From assembly GCA_964370225.1 (NCBI GenBank), contig CAYJII010000003.1, positions 1 to 64,000 on the forward strand: 64,000 bases of DNA, given 5' to 3'. A program made the translations under genes and the position numbers. Below the pieces are notes generated by a model. The model did not search any database and was not told where the DNA came from. It was given only the letters and a program-made list of their open reading frames with translations. Positions within the stretch are counted from its first letter, which is position 1, and each line of letters opens with the position of its first letter. Source of the DNA: CAYJII01 sp964370225 (GTDB lineage Bacteria; Bacillota; Clostridia; Oscillospirales; Ruminococcaceae). Below, piece after piece: positions 50,544-59,103 of this stretch.

Positions 50544-51620
50544 ATGGAGAAAAGTAAAATTTCAGCATATCAAGCGTTTTCACTACTATTTTTATGTCGC
50601 ATGTTTGATGTTATCACCTACTCGCCCATCGCAAATAACAATACCGAAGGCACACTCTCACTTATCACTGGTGCAATTTCACTTTTTTGCACGGTGATTA
50701 TTGCCATTCCTATCGTTGTATTTTATAGCAAGTACTCCACTAAAGACATGGATATAATCGACTCATTATCCGCCCACAATATGATTTTAGGGCAGGTGTG
50801 CTACTGGATATTTTTTATATCCATCACATTAACAATAACTTTTTCGGTGATATTGTTTAGCGACTTTTTGCTCAACACAATAGAAAGCTTTTCAAAAACT
50901 TTCGTCATTATAACAATTTTAACCGCTACTATTTATGCAGCTAGCTTAAATATTGAGGGAATATCTAGAGCAAGCTCGATAATCATGCTGTTTTTCATCA
51001 TATCCATCGCGCTGATAATCTTCGCTTGCATGGACGCGATTAACCCTGTCAATATCAAGCCTGTAATCGATATTTCAATTCACACGATACTACACTCTAT
51101 CCTTGGCACTGTTACTCGAAACATTGAGCTTTTAGGGCTTATACTGCTATTCCCCAAAATTAAAAACAAATTTAAGAAAACAACTTTTTTATTTATTACA
51201 ATCAGTGGTCTCGTAGGCTTATTGATTTGGTGGATTTCCGTACTAATACTAGGGGACTACATTTACACGCAAGTCTATCCGTTTTTGACAGTATCTTCAA
51301 TACTCGAAATCGGCAACTCAATCCAAAGACTAGATGGACTATACTCAACAATTTGGATAGTAGTAGCATTTGTAAAAATCACATTTTATCTTGTGCTTCT
51401 CAAAAATCATTTTAATAAAATATTGCCTGTAAAGCATCAAAAACACACGATGTTTTTCGTATGTGCTACCATAGTCACGGCACTAGTAGCTTTTAGCACG
51501 CAAGCAGTGTTTAAAGATTTTTTGCATTACCCTTTATTTACAGGTATCCCTATTATAACATCAGTGTTTTTTATACCACTTATCGCAATAACTGTCTATA
51601 AATATAAGTCTAAAAATTAA
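50544..51620 (+). CDS. GerB-family germinant receptor B subunit
   Basis: A 358-residue endospore permease-type protein (APC superfamily) with about ten membrane helices, which forms the germinant-binding membrane part of the receptor. Family features are ISAYQAFSLLFLCRMF near the start, conserved GDYIYTQVYPFLTVSSI and LEIGNSIQRLDGLYSTIW near the last third. SD GGAGG. It lies between the A and C subunit genes with 16 and 14 nt gaps. The gene order A-B-C is as in Bacillus. Confidence 0.92.
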   Translation: MEKSKISAYQAFSLLFLCRMFDVITYSPIANNNTEGTLSLITGAISLFCTVIIAIPIVVFYSKYSTKDMDIIDSLSAHNMILGQVCYWIFFISITLTITFSVILFSDFLLNTIESFSKTFVIITILTATIYAASLNIEGISRASSIIMLFFIISIALIIFACMDAINPVNIKPVIDISIHTILHSILGTVTRNIELLGLILLFPKIKNKFKKTTFLFITISGLVGLLIWWISVLILGDYIYTQVYPFLTVSSILEIGNSIQRLDGLYSTIWIVVAFVKITFYLVLLKNHFNKILPVKHQKHTMFFVCATIVTALVAFSTQAVFKDFLHYPLFTGIPIITSVFFIPLIAITVYKYKSKN

Positions 51621-51634
51621 TTTGGAGAGATATC

Positions 51635-52822
51635 ATGAAATTTATTACCGGTATTATATTAGTTGCTGTGACAGTGTATGTGCTCACTGGTTCAAACATA
51701 CCAAATCAGCTAAACGAAATTGCAGTAGTTCAGGCGATAGGAATTGACATGAGTGAGGATGAGTTTGAGATAACCTTTCAGATTTATGCACCAAGTTCTG
51801 GAAAAGGTGAAATTGATTTAAGCAAAGACAATGCTAGTATTATTACTGCTAGTGGCAAAACAATATCGCAAGCGATTAACAACGCCACCACCCTCCAGGG
51901 TAAAGAGTTATTCATCGGACATAATCGAATAATAATCATCTCAGAAGATGTTGCTATGTCAGGCATTGAGTCGATATTTTCGTATTTTAACACTAACGAC
52001 GATACAAGAGATAATGCGCAAGTATTGATGGTTCAAGGCAAAGCAAAAGATATTGTTTCGCTCAATATTAAGCAAGGGATTTTACCTGCTGAAACCATAG
52101 AGAAAACTGCAAAAAACAGCGAAGAAAACGGATATATTTTCGCTTCAACATACTATCTCCTCGCACAAAACATGTACCTTTACGATGGCTCTTCTGTCAT
52201 GCCCATCATTGAGCTTATACAAAGCGAGGATGAAAGCGCTTCTAACCAATCAGATGCTTCTTCCTCTGGTGAGTCGAGTAGTGACGAGATAAACGATATC
52301 GCAAAGCTAAAAACTCAAACTACCGCTTTGTTTAAGGACTACAAATTCATAGGAGCTCTCGATAAAGATGACAGCAGGGGGCTAAGCTTTCTCAGCGATA
52401 ATCTCGATAGTACCGTGCTCGTGGTAGAAGATGGCGAGTACATCGTTTCGCTTAATTTGTATGCTAGCAAAAGTATAAGCAACATTAACATGGAGGATAC
52501 TCCGACTTTTGAAGTTAATATTAGCGCTTCCACTTCAATTTCTGAAATAATTAAGCCAACGGGTGAGCAATTTGACGAGGAGCATATTGTGCAAATCGAA
52601 AAGGCAGCAGAGGAAATCATAAAAAAAGAATGTGAAACCGCATTTACTCATGTGATAAATGAGCATAAAGCTGATGTTCTTTATATTTCAAATTTACTTT
52701 TAAAGGCTGATAAGGATGAATATATCGCATATGAAGGAAATTTTGATGATTTTATGGCAAAACTAAATATTGACGTTAATGTTAATGTTGAGATCGACAA
52801 ATTGGGACTACAAATCCCCTAG
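51635..52822 (+). CDS. GerC-family germinant receptor C subunit lacking the lipobox cysteine
   Basis: A 395-residue Ger(x)C protein. Normally this subunit is a lipoprotein whose signal peptide ends LTGCW-RELNE. Here the segment reads YVLTGSNIPNQLNEIAVVQ: the lipobox cysteine is Ser20 (TCA), so lipidation should not occur, and the protein would be held by an uncleaved N-terminal helix or be released. The rest is family-like: IGIDMSEDEFEITFQIY, LFIGHNRIIIISED, and a C-terminal LNIDVNVNVEIDKLG. A low-complexity Ser-rich stretch lies at about 205-220. Last gene of the operon; a terminator follows. Confidence 0.88.
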   Translation: MKFITGIILVAVTVYVLTGSNIPNQLNEIAVVQAIGIDMSEDEFEITFQIYAPSSGKGEIDLSKDNASIITASGKTISQAINNATTLQGKELFIGHNRIIIISEDVAMSGIESIFSYFNTNDDTRDNAQVLMVQGKAKDIVSLNIKQGILPAETIEKTAKNSEENGYIFASTYYLLAQNMYLYDGSSVMPIIELIQSEDESASNQSDASSSGESSSDEINDIAKLKTQTTALFKDYKFIGALDKDDSRGLSFLSDNLDSTVLVVEDGEYIVSLNLYASKSISNINMEDTPTFEVNISASTSISEIIKPTGEQFDEEHIVQIEKAAEEIIKKECETAFTHVINEHKADVLYISNLLLKADKDEYIAYEGNFDDFMAKLNIDVNVNVEIDKLGLQIP

Positions 52823-52843
52823 TATAAATAAAAATTTGCGCAA

Positions 52844-52885
52844 AAAAAGAATTATTAAAGACGAATGTCTTTAATAATTCTTTTT
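52844..52885. terminator. Bidirectional terminator between gerC and rpmB
   Basis: A 19-bp perfect stem (52844-52862 with 52867-52885), GAAT loop, flanked by A and T runs. Confidence 0.88.
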
Positions 52886-52907
52886 ACGTTTATAATTTAA
52901 ACTCAAA

Positions 52908-53096
52908 TTATACTGCACGAGTTACTTTGTCTGAACGCAAGCAACGAGTACAAGCGTATACACGGCAAGGTTTACCGTCAACTATAGCTCTTACACGTTT
53001 TACATTAGGTTTCCATGTTCTATTAGAACGTCTATGTGAGTGAGAAACCTTTATACCAAAAGTAACGCCTTTTCCGCAGATATCACATTTTGCCAT
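52908..53096 (-). CDS. rpmB: Ribosomal protein L28
   Basis: bL28 of the large ribosomal subunit, 62 residues. It has MAKCDICGKGV, HSHRRSNRTWKPNVKRVRA and the second cysteine pair ACTRCLRS, making this a zinc-type (C+) L28. The start is ATG 53096 with AGGAGG upstream; a GTG at 53105 is less likely. It stands alone in reverse orientation between gerC and the M50 block. 53106-53285 upstream holds no other gene I can see. Confidence 0.95.
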   Translation of the reverse strand: MAKCDICGKGVTFGIKVSHSHRRSNRTWKPNVKRVRAIVDGKPCRVYACTRCLRSDKVTRAV

Positions 53097-53285
53097 ACTC
53101 TGCACCTCCTACCTGCTACTTATCTTTATCGAAATTGCATGAACAATATTATTCACCATAACACCGATAACGTCTTTTCTTTGACTAACGTTATAATCTT
53201 AGCAGAAAAAAGACAAAAAATCAAGTATTTTTTTAAAAAAAATTTATTTTTTTATTTATACATATAAAAATAACATTTTGGCTAC

Positions 53286-53314
53286 TTGTTTTTTTACAAA
53301 AAAAATTATATAAT
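53286..53314 (+). promoter_or_regulatory. M50-scpAB operon promoter
   Basis: TTGTTT (53286-53291), 17-nt spacer, TATAAT (53309-53314). Confidence 0.72.
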
Positions 53315-53325
53315 AGATATGGTAT

Positions 53326-53381
53326 GTAAAATGATTTTTACATTTTACAAGCACAGTATTATCTTGTCATTTCATATGACA
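53326..53381 (+). promoter_or_regulatory. Tandem leader stem-loops of the M50-scpAB operon
   Basis: First stem GTAAAATG (53326-53333) with CATTTTAC (53341-53348). Second stem TGTCAT (53365-53370) with ATGACA (53376-53381), directly followed by GAACGGAG. Confidence 0.55.
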
Positions 53382-53401
53382 GAACGGAGAAAATAATTAG
53401 T

Positions 53402-54046
53402 ATGGATTTCTTTTCAATTTTTATTAGAGCTATTGTAGTTTTAACTGCACTTCCTATTCATGAATTTGCACATGGCTATATAGCGTATAAATTAGGCGAC
53501 CCCACTGCAAAATATCAAGGTCGACTGGACCTAAACCCATTAAAGCATCTTGACCCCATTGGTACTATCATGATTTTATTTACGGGGTTTGGTTTTGCAA
53601 AGCCTGTTCCTGTTAACCCTAGATACTTTAAAAACCGCAAACTCGGTATGGCACTCACAGCATTAGCTGGTCCTGTTGCAAACATTCTACTTGCAGCTGC
53701 CATCCTAATCCTATCAAAAATAATTTTTGGTTTTATTCCAATTACTTCAACTTTTTGGTACTTACTAAACCTCGCTTTCCAAATTATGATATTAACTAAT
53801 ATCCAGCTTGCTGTATTTAATTTGTTACCAATCCCTCCTCTTGATGGTTCAAAAATTCTTGGATACTTTTTAAGCGATAGAATAAACTACATGATGTATC
53901 AATACCAACATGTGTTATCAATTGCTCTATTAGTGCTACTTTTAACTGGCGTGCTATCCACCCCACTATCTCTAATTACTCAACTAATTTACAGCGTGCT
54001 AAATTTCGCCACAGGATTTATCGATATCATCACTGCTATTATATAG
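53402..54046 (+). CDS. M50 site-2 protease family protein
   Basis: A 214-residue polytopic membrane metalloprotease. The zinc motif HEFAH (residues 20-24) lies at the end of the first helix, and the third ligand is in LLPIPPLDGSKIL, the usual N/LPxPPLDG form. There are about five helices. No PDZ domain, so it is the short FpaP/YwhC-like type found ahead of scpA. Substrate is not known. The SD GAACGGAG is 12 nt from ATG 53402, slightly long. First gene of the block M50-scpA-scpB-DUF2953-ytfJ. Confidence 0.88.
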   Translation: MDFFSIFIRAIVVLTALPIHEFAHGYIAYKLGDPTAKYQGRLDLNPLKHLDPIGTIMILFTGFGFAKPVPVNPRYFKNRKLGMALTALAGPVANILLAAAILILSKIIFGFIPITSTFWYLLNLAFQIMILTNIQLAVFNLLPIPPLDGSKILGYFLSDRINYMMYQYQHVLSIALLVLLLTGVLSTPLSLITQLIYSVLNFATGFIDIITAII

Positions 54047-54057
54047 GAAGGTATTAA

Positions 54058-54783
54058 GTGGACAGACCTGAATTTAAAACAGAAGTTTTCGAAGGGCCAT
54101 TGGATGCCCTCTTGTTTCTAATTTCAAAGCACAAACTTAATATACACGACATCTCGATATCCGCTCTTTTAGAGCAGTACCTTGAATATATCGAGCAGTT
54201 AAAACTCGACAATTTAGAGGTTAGTAGCGAGTTTTTAGCAATGGCAGCTCATTTAGTTTATATTAAAACTGTTTCGTTACTGCCAAAGCACGAAAAAGCA
54301 GAAGAACTCAAAAAGGAGCTTGAAGGTAGACTGCTTGAACTTCAAGCATGTAAAGATGTCGCATCCAAACTAGCAGCACGATATATCGGCGACTCGCTTT
54401 TTGTAAGGCAACCCACCCCAATAGAAGTGGACAAGCAATACGATAATCAGCACGATGCTATCCTACTTGTAGAGGGATATCTGACTGCATTGGGCAAGGC
54501 TAAGCGAAATCTGCCACCTAAGCAATCAGTCTTTTCCTCGATAGTAACTAAACGCATGGTTAGTGTTACTAGTAAAATTATCTTTGTACTAAAAAAGCTA
54601 TATAAAGAGGGGCACGCCCCGTATAACGACTTTTTTGTGGGCGCAGACCGAAGTGAGCTTGTCGCTACATTTTTAGCAGTGTTAGAGCTTACAAAATCGA
54701 AGCGTATAACTATGAGCGAAGATAACCAAACTATATATTTTAACAAAACACCTAGACACAAAGAGGTAAGAGATGGAGTATAA
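54058..54783 (+). CDS. scpA: Segregation and condensation protein A (kleisin)
   Basis: ScpA bridges the SMC heads in the bacterial condensin. The 241 residues start GTG and show the kleisin N-terminus FKTEVFEGPLDALLFLISKHKLNIHDIS (partly: VFEGPLDALLFLISKHKLN), YLVYIKT-like AAHLVYIKTVSLLP, and the C-terminal winged-helix stretch VATFLAVLELTKSKRITM. SD AGGAAGG. It overlaps scpB by 11 nt, so the two are translationally coupled. Confidence 0.93.
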   Translation: MDRPEFKTEVFEGPLDALLFLISKHKLNIHDISISALLEQYLEYIEQLKLDNLEVSSEFLAMAAHLVYIKTVSLLPKHEKAEELKKELEGRLLELQACKDVASKLAARYIGDSLFVRQPTPIEVDKQYDNQHDAILLVEGYLTALGKAKRNLPPKQSVFSSIVTKRMVSVTSKIIFVLKKLYKEGHAPYNDFFVGADRSELVATFLAVLELTKSKRITMSEDNQTIYFNKTPRHKEVRDGV

Positions 54784-55330
54784 AAAGTACTATGCTATTA
54801 TTGAAGCTCTACTGTTCGCTTCGGGCGAGCCTTTAGCTTTAGGAATAATAGCTCAAACATTATCTATTGATAAAACTGCTACGAGAAATATAATTGACGA
54901 AATGATTAATGAGTATAAAAGCTCATCTAGGGGAATAATGATAATTGAGCTTGGTGAAACTTACCAGATGTGCACGAAAGCTGAGCATGAAAATTACATT
55001 AAAACTGCACTCGCTATTAAAAAGAACACTCCCCTATCCCAAGCGGCTATGGAAACTTTGGCAATCGCAGCGTATAATCAACCTGTAACTAAAAGTTTTA
55101 TTGAGCAAGTACGTGGTGTAGACAGCTCTAGCATTGTCAATTCACTAGTTGAAAAGGGGCTTTTAGAGGAAGCATACAGGCTTGATGTGCCCGGTCGCCC
55201 CATTGCCTATAAAACCACAAATAATTTCCTAAGGGCATTTAAATTAAGCTCAATTGATGCTTTGCCCCCTATCCCCGATGATAGTGGACAAGTTACCTTA
55301 GAGGAAGTTGTCGGGAACAATAAAGACTAA
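54773..55330 (+). CDS. scpB: Segregation and condensation protein B
   Basis: ScpB dimer binds ScpA and completes the SMC complex. The 185 residues contain two winged helices; signatures are IEALLFASGEPLALGIIA, ALAIKKNTPLSQAAMETLAIAAYNQPVTKSFIEQVRG (partly: SQAAMETLAIAAYNQPVT), and VDSSSIVNSLVEKGLLEE with PGRPIAYKTTNNFL. The start ATG 54773 lies in scpA; SD GAGGTAAGAG. Confidence 0.94.
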   Translation: MEYKKYYAIIEALLFASGEPLALGIIAQTLSIDKTATRNIIDEMINEYKSSSRGIMIIELGETYQMCTKAEHENYIKTALAIKKNTPLSQAAMETLAIAAYNQPVTKSFIEQVRGVDSSSIVNSLVEKGLLEEAYRLDVPGRPIAYKTTNNFLRAFKLSSIDALPPIPDDSGQVTLEEVVGNNKD

Positions 55331-55348
55331 TTTTAACGGAGGTGTGTG

Positions 55349-56059
55349 ATGACAGGATTAATAATATTTTTATGCATAATATTATTTTTCGTTATACTGT
55401 TTATTTCAAGCATCACCCTCTATGTGAATTATTCTGAAGATTTATCGATAAAGCTTGGTTTTTGGGGCATTAAGTTTTTAGATTTACTCAAAGATGATGA
55501 CGAGGAAGAAAAACCAAAAAAAGAAAAAAAGCCTAAAATCAAGAGAAAAAAGAAAACTAAGTCGAAAAAAAAATCAGAACTTACGCCTGCTCACACCGAG
55601 GAAAAAAATAAAAGTTCTGATAGCACAAATAAAACTGACACTCCCTCAAAGTCAGATGATAGAAAAAAATCAGATGGGAAAAGCAAATTTTCCGACACAG
55701 TTACCTTAGCTTTAGAAATAGCAAAGGAAACTTTCCCCAAAATAAAGAACATCCTTTTAAACATCAGAATAACCGCACTTAATCTTGACATGAGAGTGGG
55801 CTCAGAAGATGCACACAGCACCGCATTAAATTATTCTTACTGCTCGATGGCTGTATACCAGGCAATTGCACTGCTTAAAACGCAAATAGTAGTAAAAATT
55901 AAGCGTATAAATATTACACCTGATTTCACTGTTAGTGAAGTTAAGACAAACGTCAGTTTTAAGCTAAAAATAAGACTATATGTTATTATATTTAGCTTTG
56001 TGGGTATAATTATAGATATATTAAAAAATAAAGAAATTATGAAAAGGTGGAGAAAATAA
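55349..56059 (+). CDS. DUF2953 family membrane protein
   Basis: A 236-residue protein with one N-terminal membrane segment (about 3-24), a conserved strand region LSIKLGFWGIKFLDLL, then a long lysine/serine-rich, low-complexity linker (about 50-115), and a DUF2953 C-terminus with DMRVGSEDAHSTALNYS and a final hydrophobic segment. The role of DUF2953 is unknown; it regularly precedes ytfJ in spore formers. ATG 55349 follows GGAGG; GTG 55346 is possible. Its stop overlaps the ytfJ start (TAATG). Confidence 0.8.
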   Translation: MTGLIIFLCIILFFVILFISSITLYVNYSEDLSIKLGFWGIKFLDLLKDDDEEEKPKKEKKPKIKRKKKTKSKKKSELTPAHTEEKNKSSDSTNKTDTPSKSDDRKKSDGKSKFSDTVTLALEIAKETFPKIKNILLNIRITALNLDMRVGSEDAHSTALNYSYCSMAVYQAIALLKTQIVVKIKRINITPDFTVSEVKTNVSFKLKIRLYVIIFSFVGIIIDILKNKEIMKRWRK

Positions 56060-56478
56060 TGAGTGAACAACATCCTATCCAAGGGCTAATGGGTACTGCA
56101 ATGCAAAAAATCAAAGAGATGGTTGACGTCAACACTATAATCGGCGAGCCAATCACTACTCCTGATGGCACTGTGATTATCCCAGTTTCAAAAGTTAGTT
56201 TTGGCTTTGCTTCTGGCGGTTCGGATTTGCCCTCAAAGCAACCTAAAGATTTGTTTGGCGGTGGCAGTGGTGCAGGCATCACAATCCAGCCTCTTGCTTT
56301 CCTAGTAGTATCAAACGGCAACGTTAAATTAATGCAGATGGAAACTAGCAATAATACTGCTGATAAAGTAGTAAACATCGTTCCAGGTGTGCTGGAAAAA
56401 ATATCAGAACTATTTAATAAAGATGGCGCAAGAGAAAATGCTCAACCAGAAAAAAGCGAAACAACTCAAGCAGAATAA
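56059..56478 (+). CDS. ytfJ: GerW/YtfJ family sporulation protein
   Basis: A 139-residue protein of the GerW family, needed in Bacillus for activation of the cortex enzyme SleB during germination. Seen: PIQGLMGTAMQKIKEMVDVNTIIGEPI (partly: LMGTAMQKIKEMVDVNTI), TPDGTVIIPVSKVSFGFASGGSD and GAGITIQPLAFLVV. ATG 56059 overlaps the DUF2953 stop, with SD AGGTGGAG. Together with gerABC it supports true spore formation. Confidence 0.92.
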   Translation: MSEQHPIQGLMGTAMQKIKEMVDVNTIIGEPITTPDGTVIIPVSKVSFGFASGGSDLPSKQPKDLFGGGSGAGITIQPLAFLVVSNGNVKLMQMETSNNTADKVVNIVPGVLEKISELFNKDGARENAQPEKSETTQAE

Positions 56479-56548
56479 CGCAATATATTTTCTATGTATT
56501 ATACCACCTGCCTAAAGCATATAATTTTTAAAAGGGCAGGTGGTAAAT

Positions 56549-57697
56549 TTGAGTAAAAAATATAAATTTCTGATTATGCTGATAACTGCATCTGTGCTGA
56601 CCCAACTTATTTTGCCTAGCACCGTACTCGCACAAGAAGATTTGGGGATATCAGCACAAGCATACGTATTAATCGAGGCAAAAAGCGGTACTGTTATCGC
56701 CGCTAGCAATGAACATGAGCAGCTCGCAATGGCAAGCACTACCAAAATAATGACGGCATTGCTTACTTTGGAGCAAGATAATCAAGACGCATATTTCACT
56801 GTCGACAATGACGCAATTTTAGTTGAAGGCTCATCTATGGGTCTGCTTGCTGACGACCAAGTATCCTTTAGCACATTAGCAGTGGGAATGCTGCTAGCTT
56901 CTGGAAACGATGCTGCAAATGTAGCAGCTACTGAAATCGGTGGGGATATCGATAATTTTGTCGATATAATGAATGAGCGAGCAAGCGAAATAGGAATGAG
57001 CAATACCAATTTTGTCAATCCCAGTGGGCTATATGATGAAGAGCATTACTCAAGCGCATACGACATGGCAATGCTTACGAGAGTAGCGCTGGATAACCGT
57101 GATTTTAAAGAAATATGTTCTAGCGAAAAAATGACGATTGAATACGGCAATCCACCTTACACGCGCACTCTTTCTAACCATAATAAGATGCTTAGCATGT
57201 ACGAAGGTGCAATTGGTGTAAAAACTGGATTCACGAAGCTTGCGGGGCGCTGTTTAGTCAGTGCAGCTGAGCGCGATGGCGTCACATTAATCTGCGTGAC
57301 ATTAAATGCGCCGAATGACTGGAACGACCACACTAGACTGCTTGATTATGGTTTTGCTGGTGTGAAAAAAGTCGATGTTTCAAGCATTTTCCCACAAATT
57401 GAAATTGACGTTGTTGGCGGAAGTAATGAAAAGGTAAGTGTGCTTTCATCCGACGACTCGCAAATTATTTTGTTAAACGAACAAGACCCAAGCCAAATTA
57501 CTACGAAGATTATCTGTGATAATTTTATTTACGCACCGATATCTTCAAATCAAAAACTTGGAATTGTTGAGTATTATATAGCAGATTCACTAGTATTCAC
57601 AAGCGATTTGGTCGCGAGTGAGAGTATATCATATTACGAAATTCCACAGGAAGAAATCAGCTTTTTTGCAAAGCTTTATAATATGATATTTGGCTAA
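56549..57697 (+). CDS. D-alanyl-D-alanine carboxypeptidase (DacB/DacF type)
   Basis: A 382-residue penicillin-binding DD-carboxypeptidase (peptidase S11) that trims peptidoglycan pentapeptides. A signal peptide covers about 1-29 (ending ...PSTVLAQ). Active-site motifs: ASTTKIM (SxxK), SGNDAAN (SxN) and VKTGFTKLAG (KTG). A C-terminal beta domain (about 260-350) and a final amphipathic-looking segment for membrane attachment follow. The start is TTG 56549, 5 nt after AGGTGG. Its place after ytfJ is typical of the sporulation-related DacB/DacF gene. Confidence 0.92.
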   Translation: MSKKYKFLIMLITASVLTQLILPSTVLAQEDLGISAQAYVLIEAKSGTVIAASNEHEQLAMASTTKIMTALLTLEQDNQDAYFTVDNDAILVEGSSMGLLADDQVSFSTLAVGMLLASGNDAANVAATEIGGDIDNFVDIMNERASEIGMSNTNFVNPSGLYDEEHYSSAYDMAMLTRVALDNRDFKEICSSEKMTIEYGNPPYTRTLSNHNKMLSMYEGAIGVKTGFTKLAGRCLVSAAERDGVTLICVTLNAPNDWNDHTRLLDYGFAGVKKVDVSSIFPQIEIDVVGGSNEKVSVLSSDDSQIILLNEQDPSQITTKIICDNFIYAPISSNQKLGIVEYYIADSLVFTSDLVASESISYYEIPQEEISFFAKLYNMIFG

Positions 57698-57773
57698 AGC
57701 TTACCTAAGCTTGCCATAATAAACGCAAATCAATAACCACTGGTTATTAAGGCATAAAGAAACGGAGTTTAAA

Positions 57774-58520
57774 ATGTTAAAAGTAAGAATTCAAAAAGTA
57801 ATCGCAGATAGCGGTTTTTGCTCAAGGCGCAAAGCTGAAGAGCTCATCGGTTTAAACAGGGTAAAGGTTAATGGACATCCCGCTACTATCGGGCTTAAAA
57901 TAAACCCTATCAAAGATATGATTACCATTGATGGTGAGCGTATTTACTTTGATAGAAAAAAACAACATCTATACCTAATAATGAACAAACCTCGTGGCTA
58001 CCTAACTTCTATGAGCGATGATAGAGGCAGAAGATGTGTTACTGATTTACTCGAAGACACATCTGTTAGGGTGTATCCTGTAGGGCGCCTTGATCTCAAC
58101 ACAGAAGGATTATTAATCTTCACTTCTGACGGAGATTTTGCAAACGATTTGATGCATCCATCACGTGCTGTATCTAAAACTTATCGTGTAACTGTGCGCG
58201 GTGATGTTAACGAAGAGCATGTTATTAAGCTTACTCAAGGTGTTTACATCGATGGTAGAAAAACCGCTCCTGCGCAAGTAGTGGTATTAACAAAAGAACC
58301 AAACCGCTCAGTACTGCAAATCGTAATAAAAGAAGGTAGAAATCGCCAAGTGCGCAAAATGTGTGAAGCAGTTAAGCTTGATATCGTGCGTCTAAAAAGA
58401 ACTGCTGTCGGCCCACTTAGGCTCGGTATGTTAAAACCTGGTACATACAGAGAAATGAGTGCTGAAGAGTTAAAAGCAATCAGGACTGCAATTAGAAAAC
58501 CTGAAAACCCAAAAAACTAA
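57774..58520 (+). CDS. rluB: Pseudouridine synthase, RluB/RsuA family
   Basis: A 248-residue enzyme that isomerises uridine in 23S rRNA. An S4 RNA-binding domain (about 5-55; QKVIADSGFCSRRKAEELI) precedes the catalytic domain with the Asp motif VGRLDLNTEGLLIFTSDGDF and GRNRQVRKMCEAV, which are typical of RluB. SD ACGGAG; an AATAACC/GGTTATT stem lies about 12 nt upstream of it. It follows the carboxypeptidase, as in many Bacillota. Confidence 0.93.
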   Translation: MLKVRIQKVIADSGFCSRRKAEELIGLNRVKVNGHPATIGLKINPIKDMITIDGERIYFDRKKQHLYLIMNKPRGYLTSMSDDRGRRCVTDLLEDTSVRVYPVGRLDLNTEGLLIFTSDGDFANDLMHPSRAVSKTYRVTVRGDVNEEHVIKLTQGVYIDGRKTAPAQVVVLTKEPNRSVLQIVIKEGRNRQVRKMCEAVKLDIVRLKRTAVGPLRLGMLKPGTYREMSAEELKAIRTAIRKPENPKN

Positions 58521-58539
58521 AATAGGACGGAGCAAAAAA

Positions 58540-58905
58540 ATGATTGAAATGTTGCCAATTAAAGAAAAACAAATACTTGATGAGCTCAATCAAAAACATA
58601 ATGTAAAGGCGACATATGGTTATATCTGCCTAGAACGAAAAGAGATAACTGCATGTTGCCTTTATGAAATAAAAGATAACGCTGCTCATTTTTTATACGT
58701 GTCGGATGAAGATGAATATTTATTCGATGGACTTGTTCGCGCAAGCTTTGTAAATATCATGAATCTTGATATTGATAGCGCTTATTTCAATGAGAATATT
58801 GATCATAATCTGCTCAAAAAATTAAATTTTGTGCAAGACGATACATTTTTTGTGAAATCTTTATCAGAAATCATCGATAAATGCAAAAATTGCAAAAACA
58901 TTTAA
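58540..58905 (+). CDS. Protein of unknown function (121 aa), GNAT-like traits
   Basis: I do not recognise this protein. It has a KATYGYICLERKEITACCLYEI segment (partly quoted) resembling the central strands of GNAT acetyltransferases, and ends with LLKKLNFVQDDTFFVKSL, like the 'L..LGF......' end of that fold. But no acetyl-CoA loop (Q/RxxGxG/A) is visible, so it may be a degenerate acetyltransferase. SD GGACGGAG. It lies 19 nt after rluB on the same strand. Confidence 0.6.
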   Translation: MIEMLPIKEKQILDELNQKHNVKATYGYICLERKEITACCLYEIKDNAAHFLYVSDEDEYLFDGLVRASFVNIMNLDIDSAYFNENIDHNLLKKLNFVQDDTFFVKSLSEIIDKCKNCKNI

Positions 58906-58912
58906 TTAGTAC

Positions 58913-58941
58913 TTGTAATTTTTTTAACATTTATGTATAAT
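58913..58941 (+). promoter_or_regulatory. Carboxyltransferase operon promoter
   Basis: TTGTAA (58913-58918), 17-nt spacer, TATAAT (58936-58941) with TG one base before the -10. The leader is about 155 nt. Confidence 0.82.
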
Positions 58942-58990
58942 AGATAATGGGTAAATTTTGAAATGTAGTGCAACCTTTATAAGGCAAGCT

Positions 58991-59077
58991 AAAATAAATA
59001 ATATATTATTTATTTTTCATTTCTGGTTTATGGTCTTAATTTAGACAGATTTTTAAATGCAAAACTTTATAGTTTTG
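58991..59077 (+). promoter_or_regulatory. Structured leader of the carboxyltransferase operon
   Basis: A 26-bp perfect A/T palindrome (58991-59016) ends in a T run, as an attenuator would. A second stem, CAAAACT (59060-59066) with AGTTTTG (59071-59077), precedes the SD GAATGGAGG by 9 nt. No known riboswitch was recognised. Confidence 0.5.
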
Positions 59078-59103
59078 GGAAAATATGAATGGAGGAATTT
59101 TTG

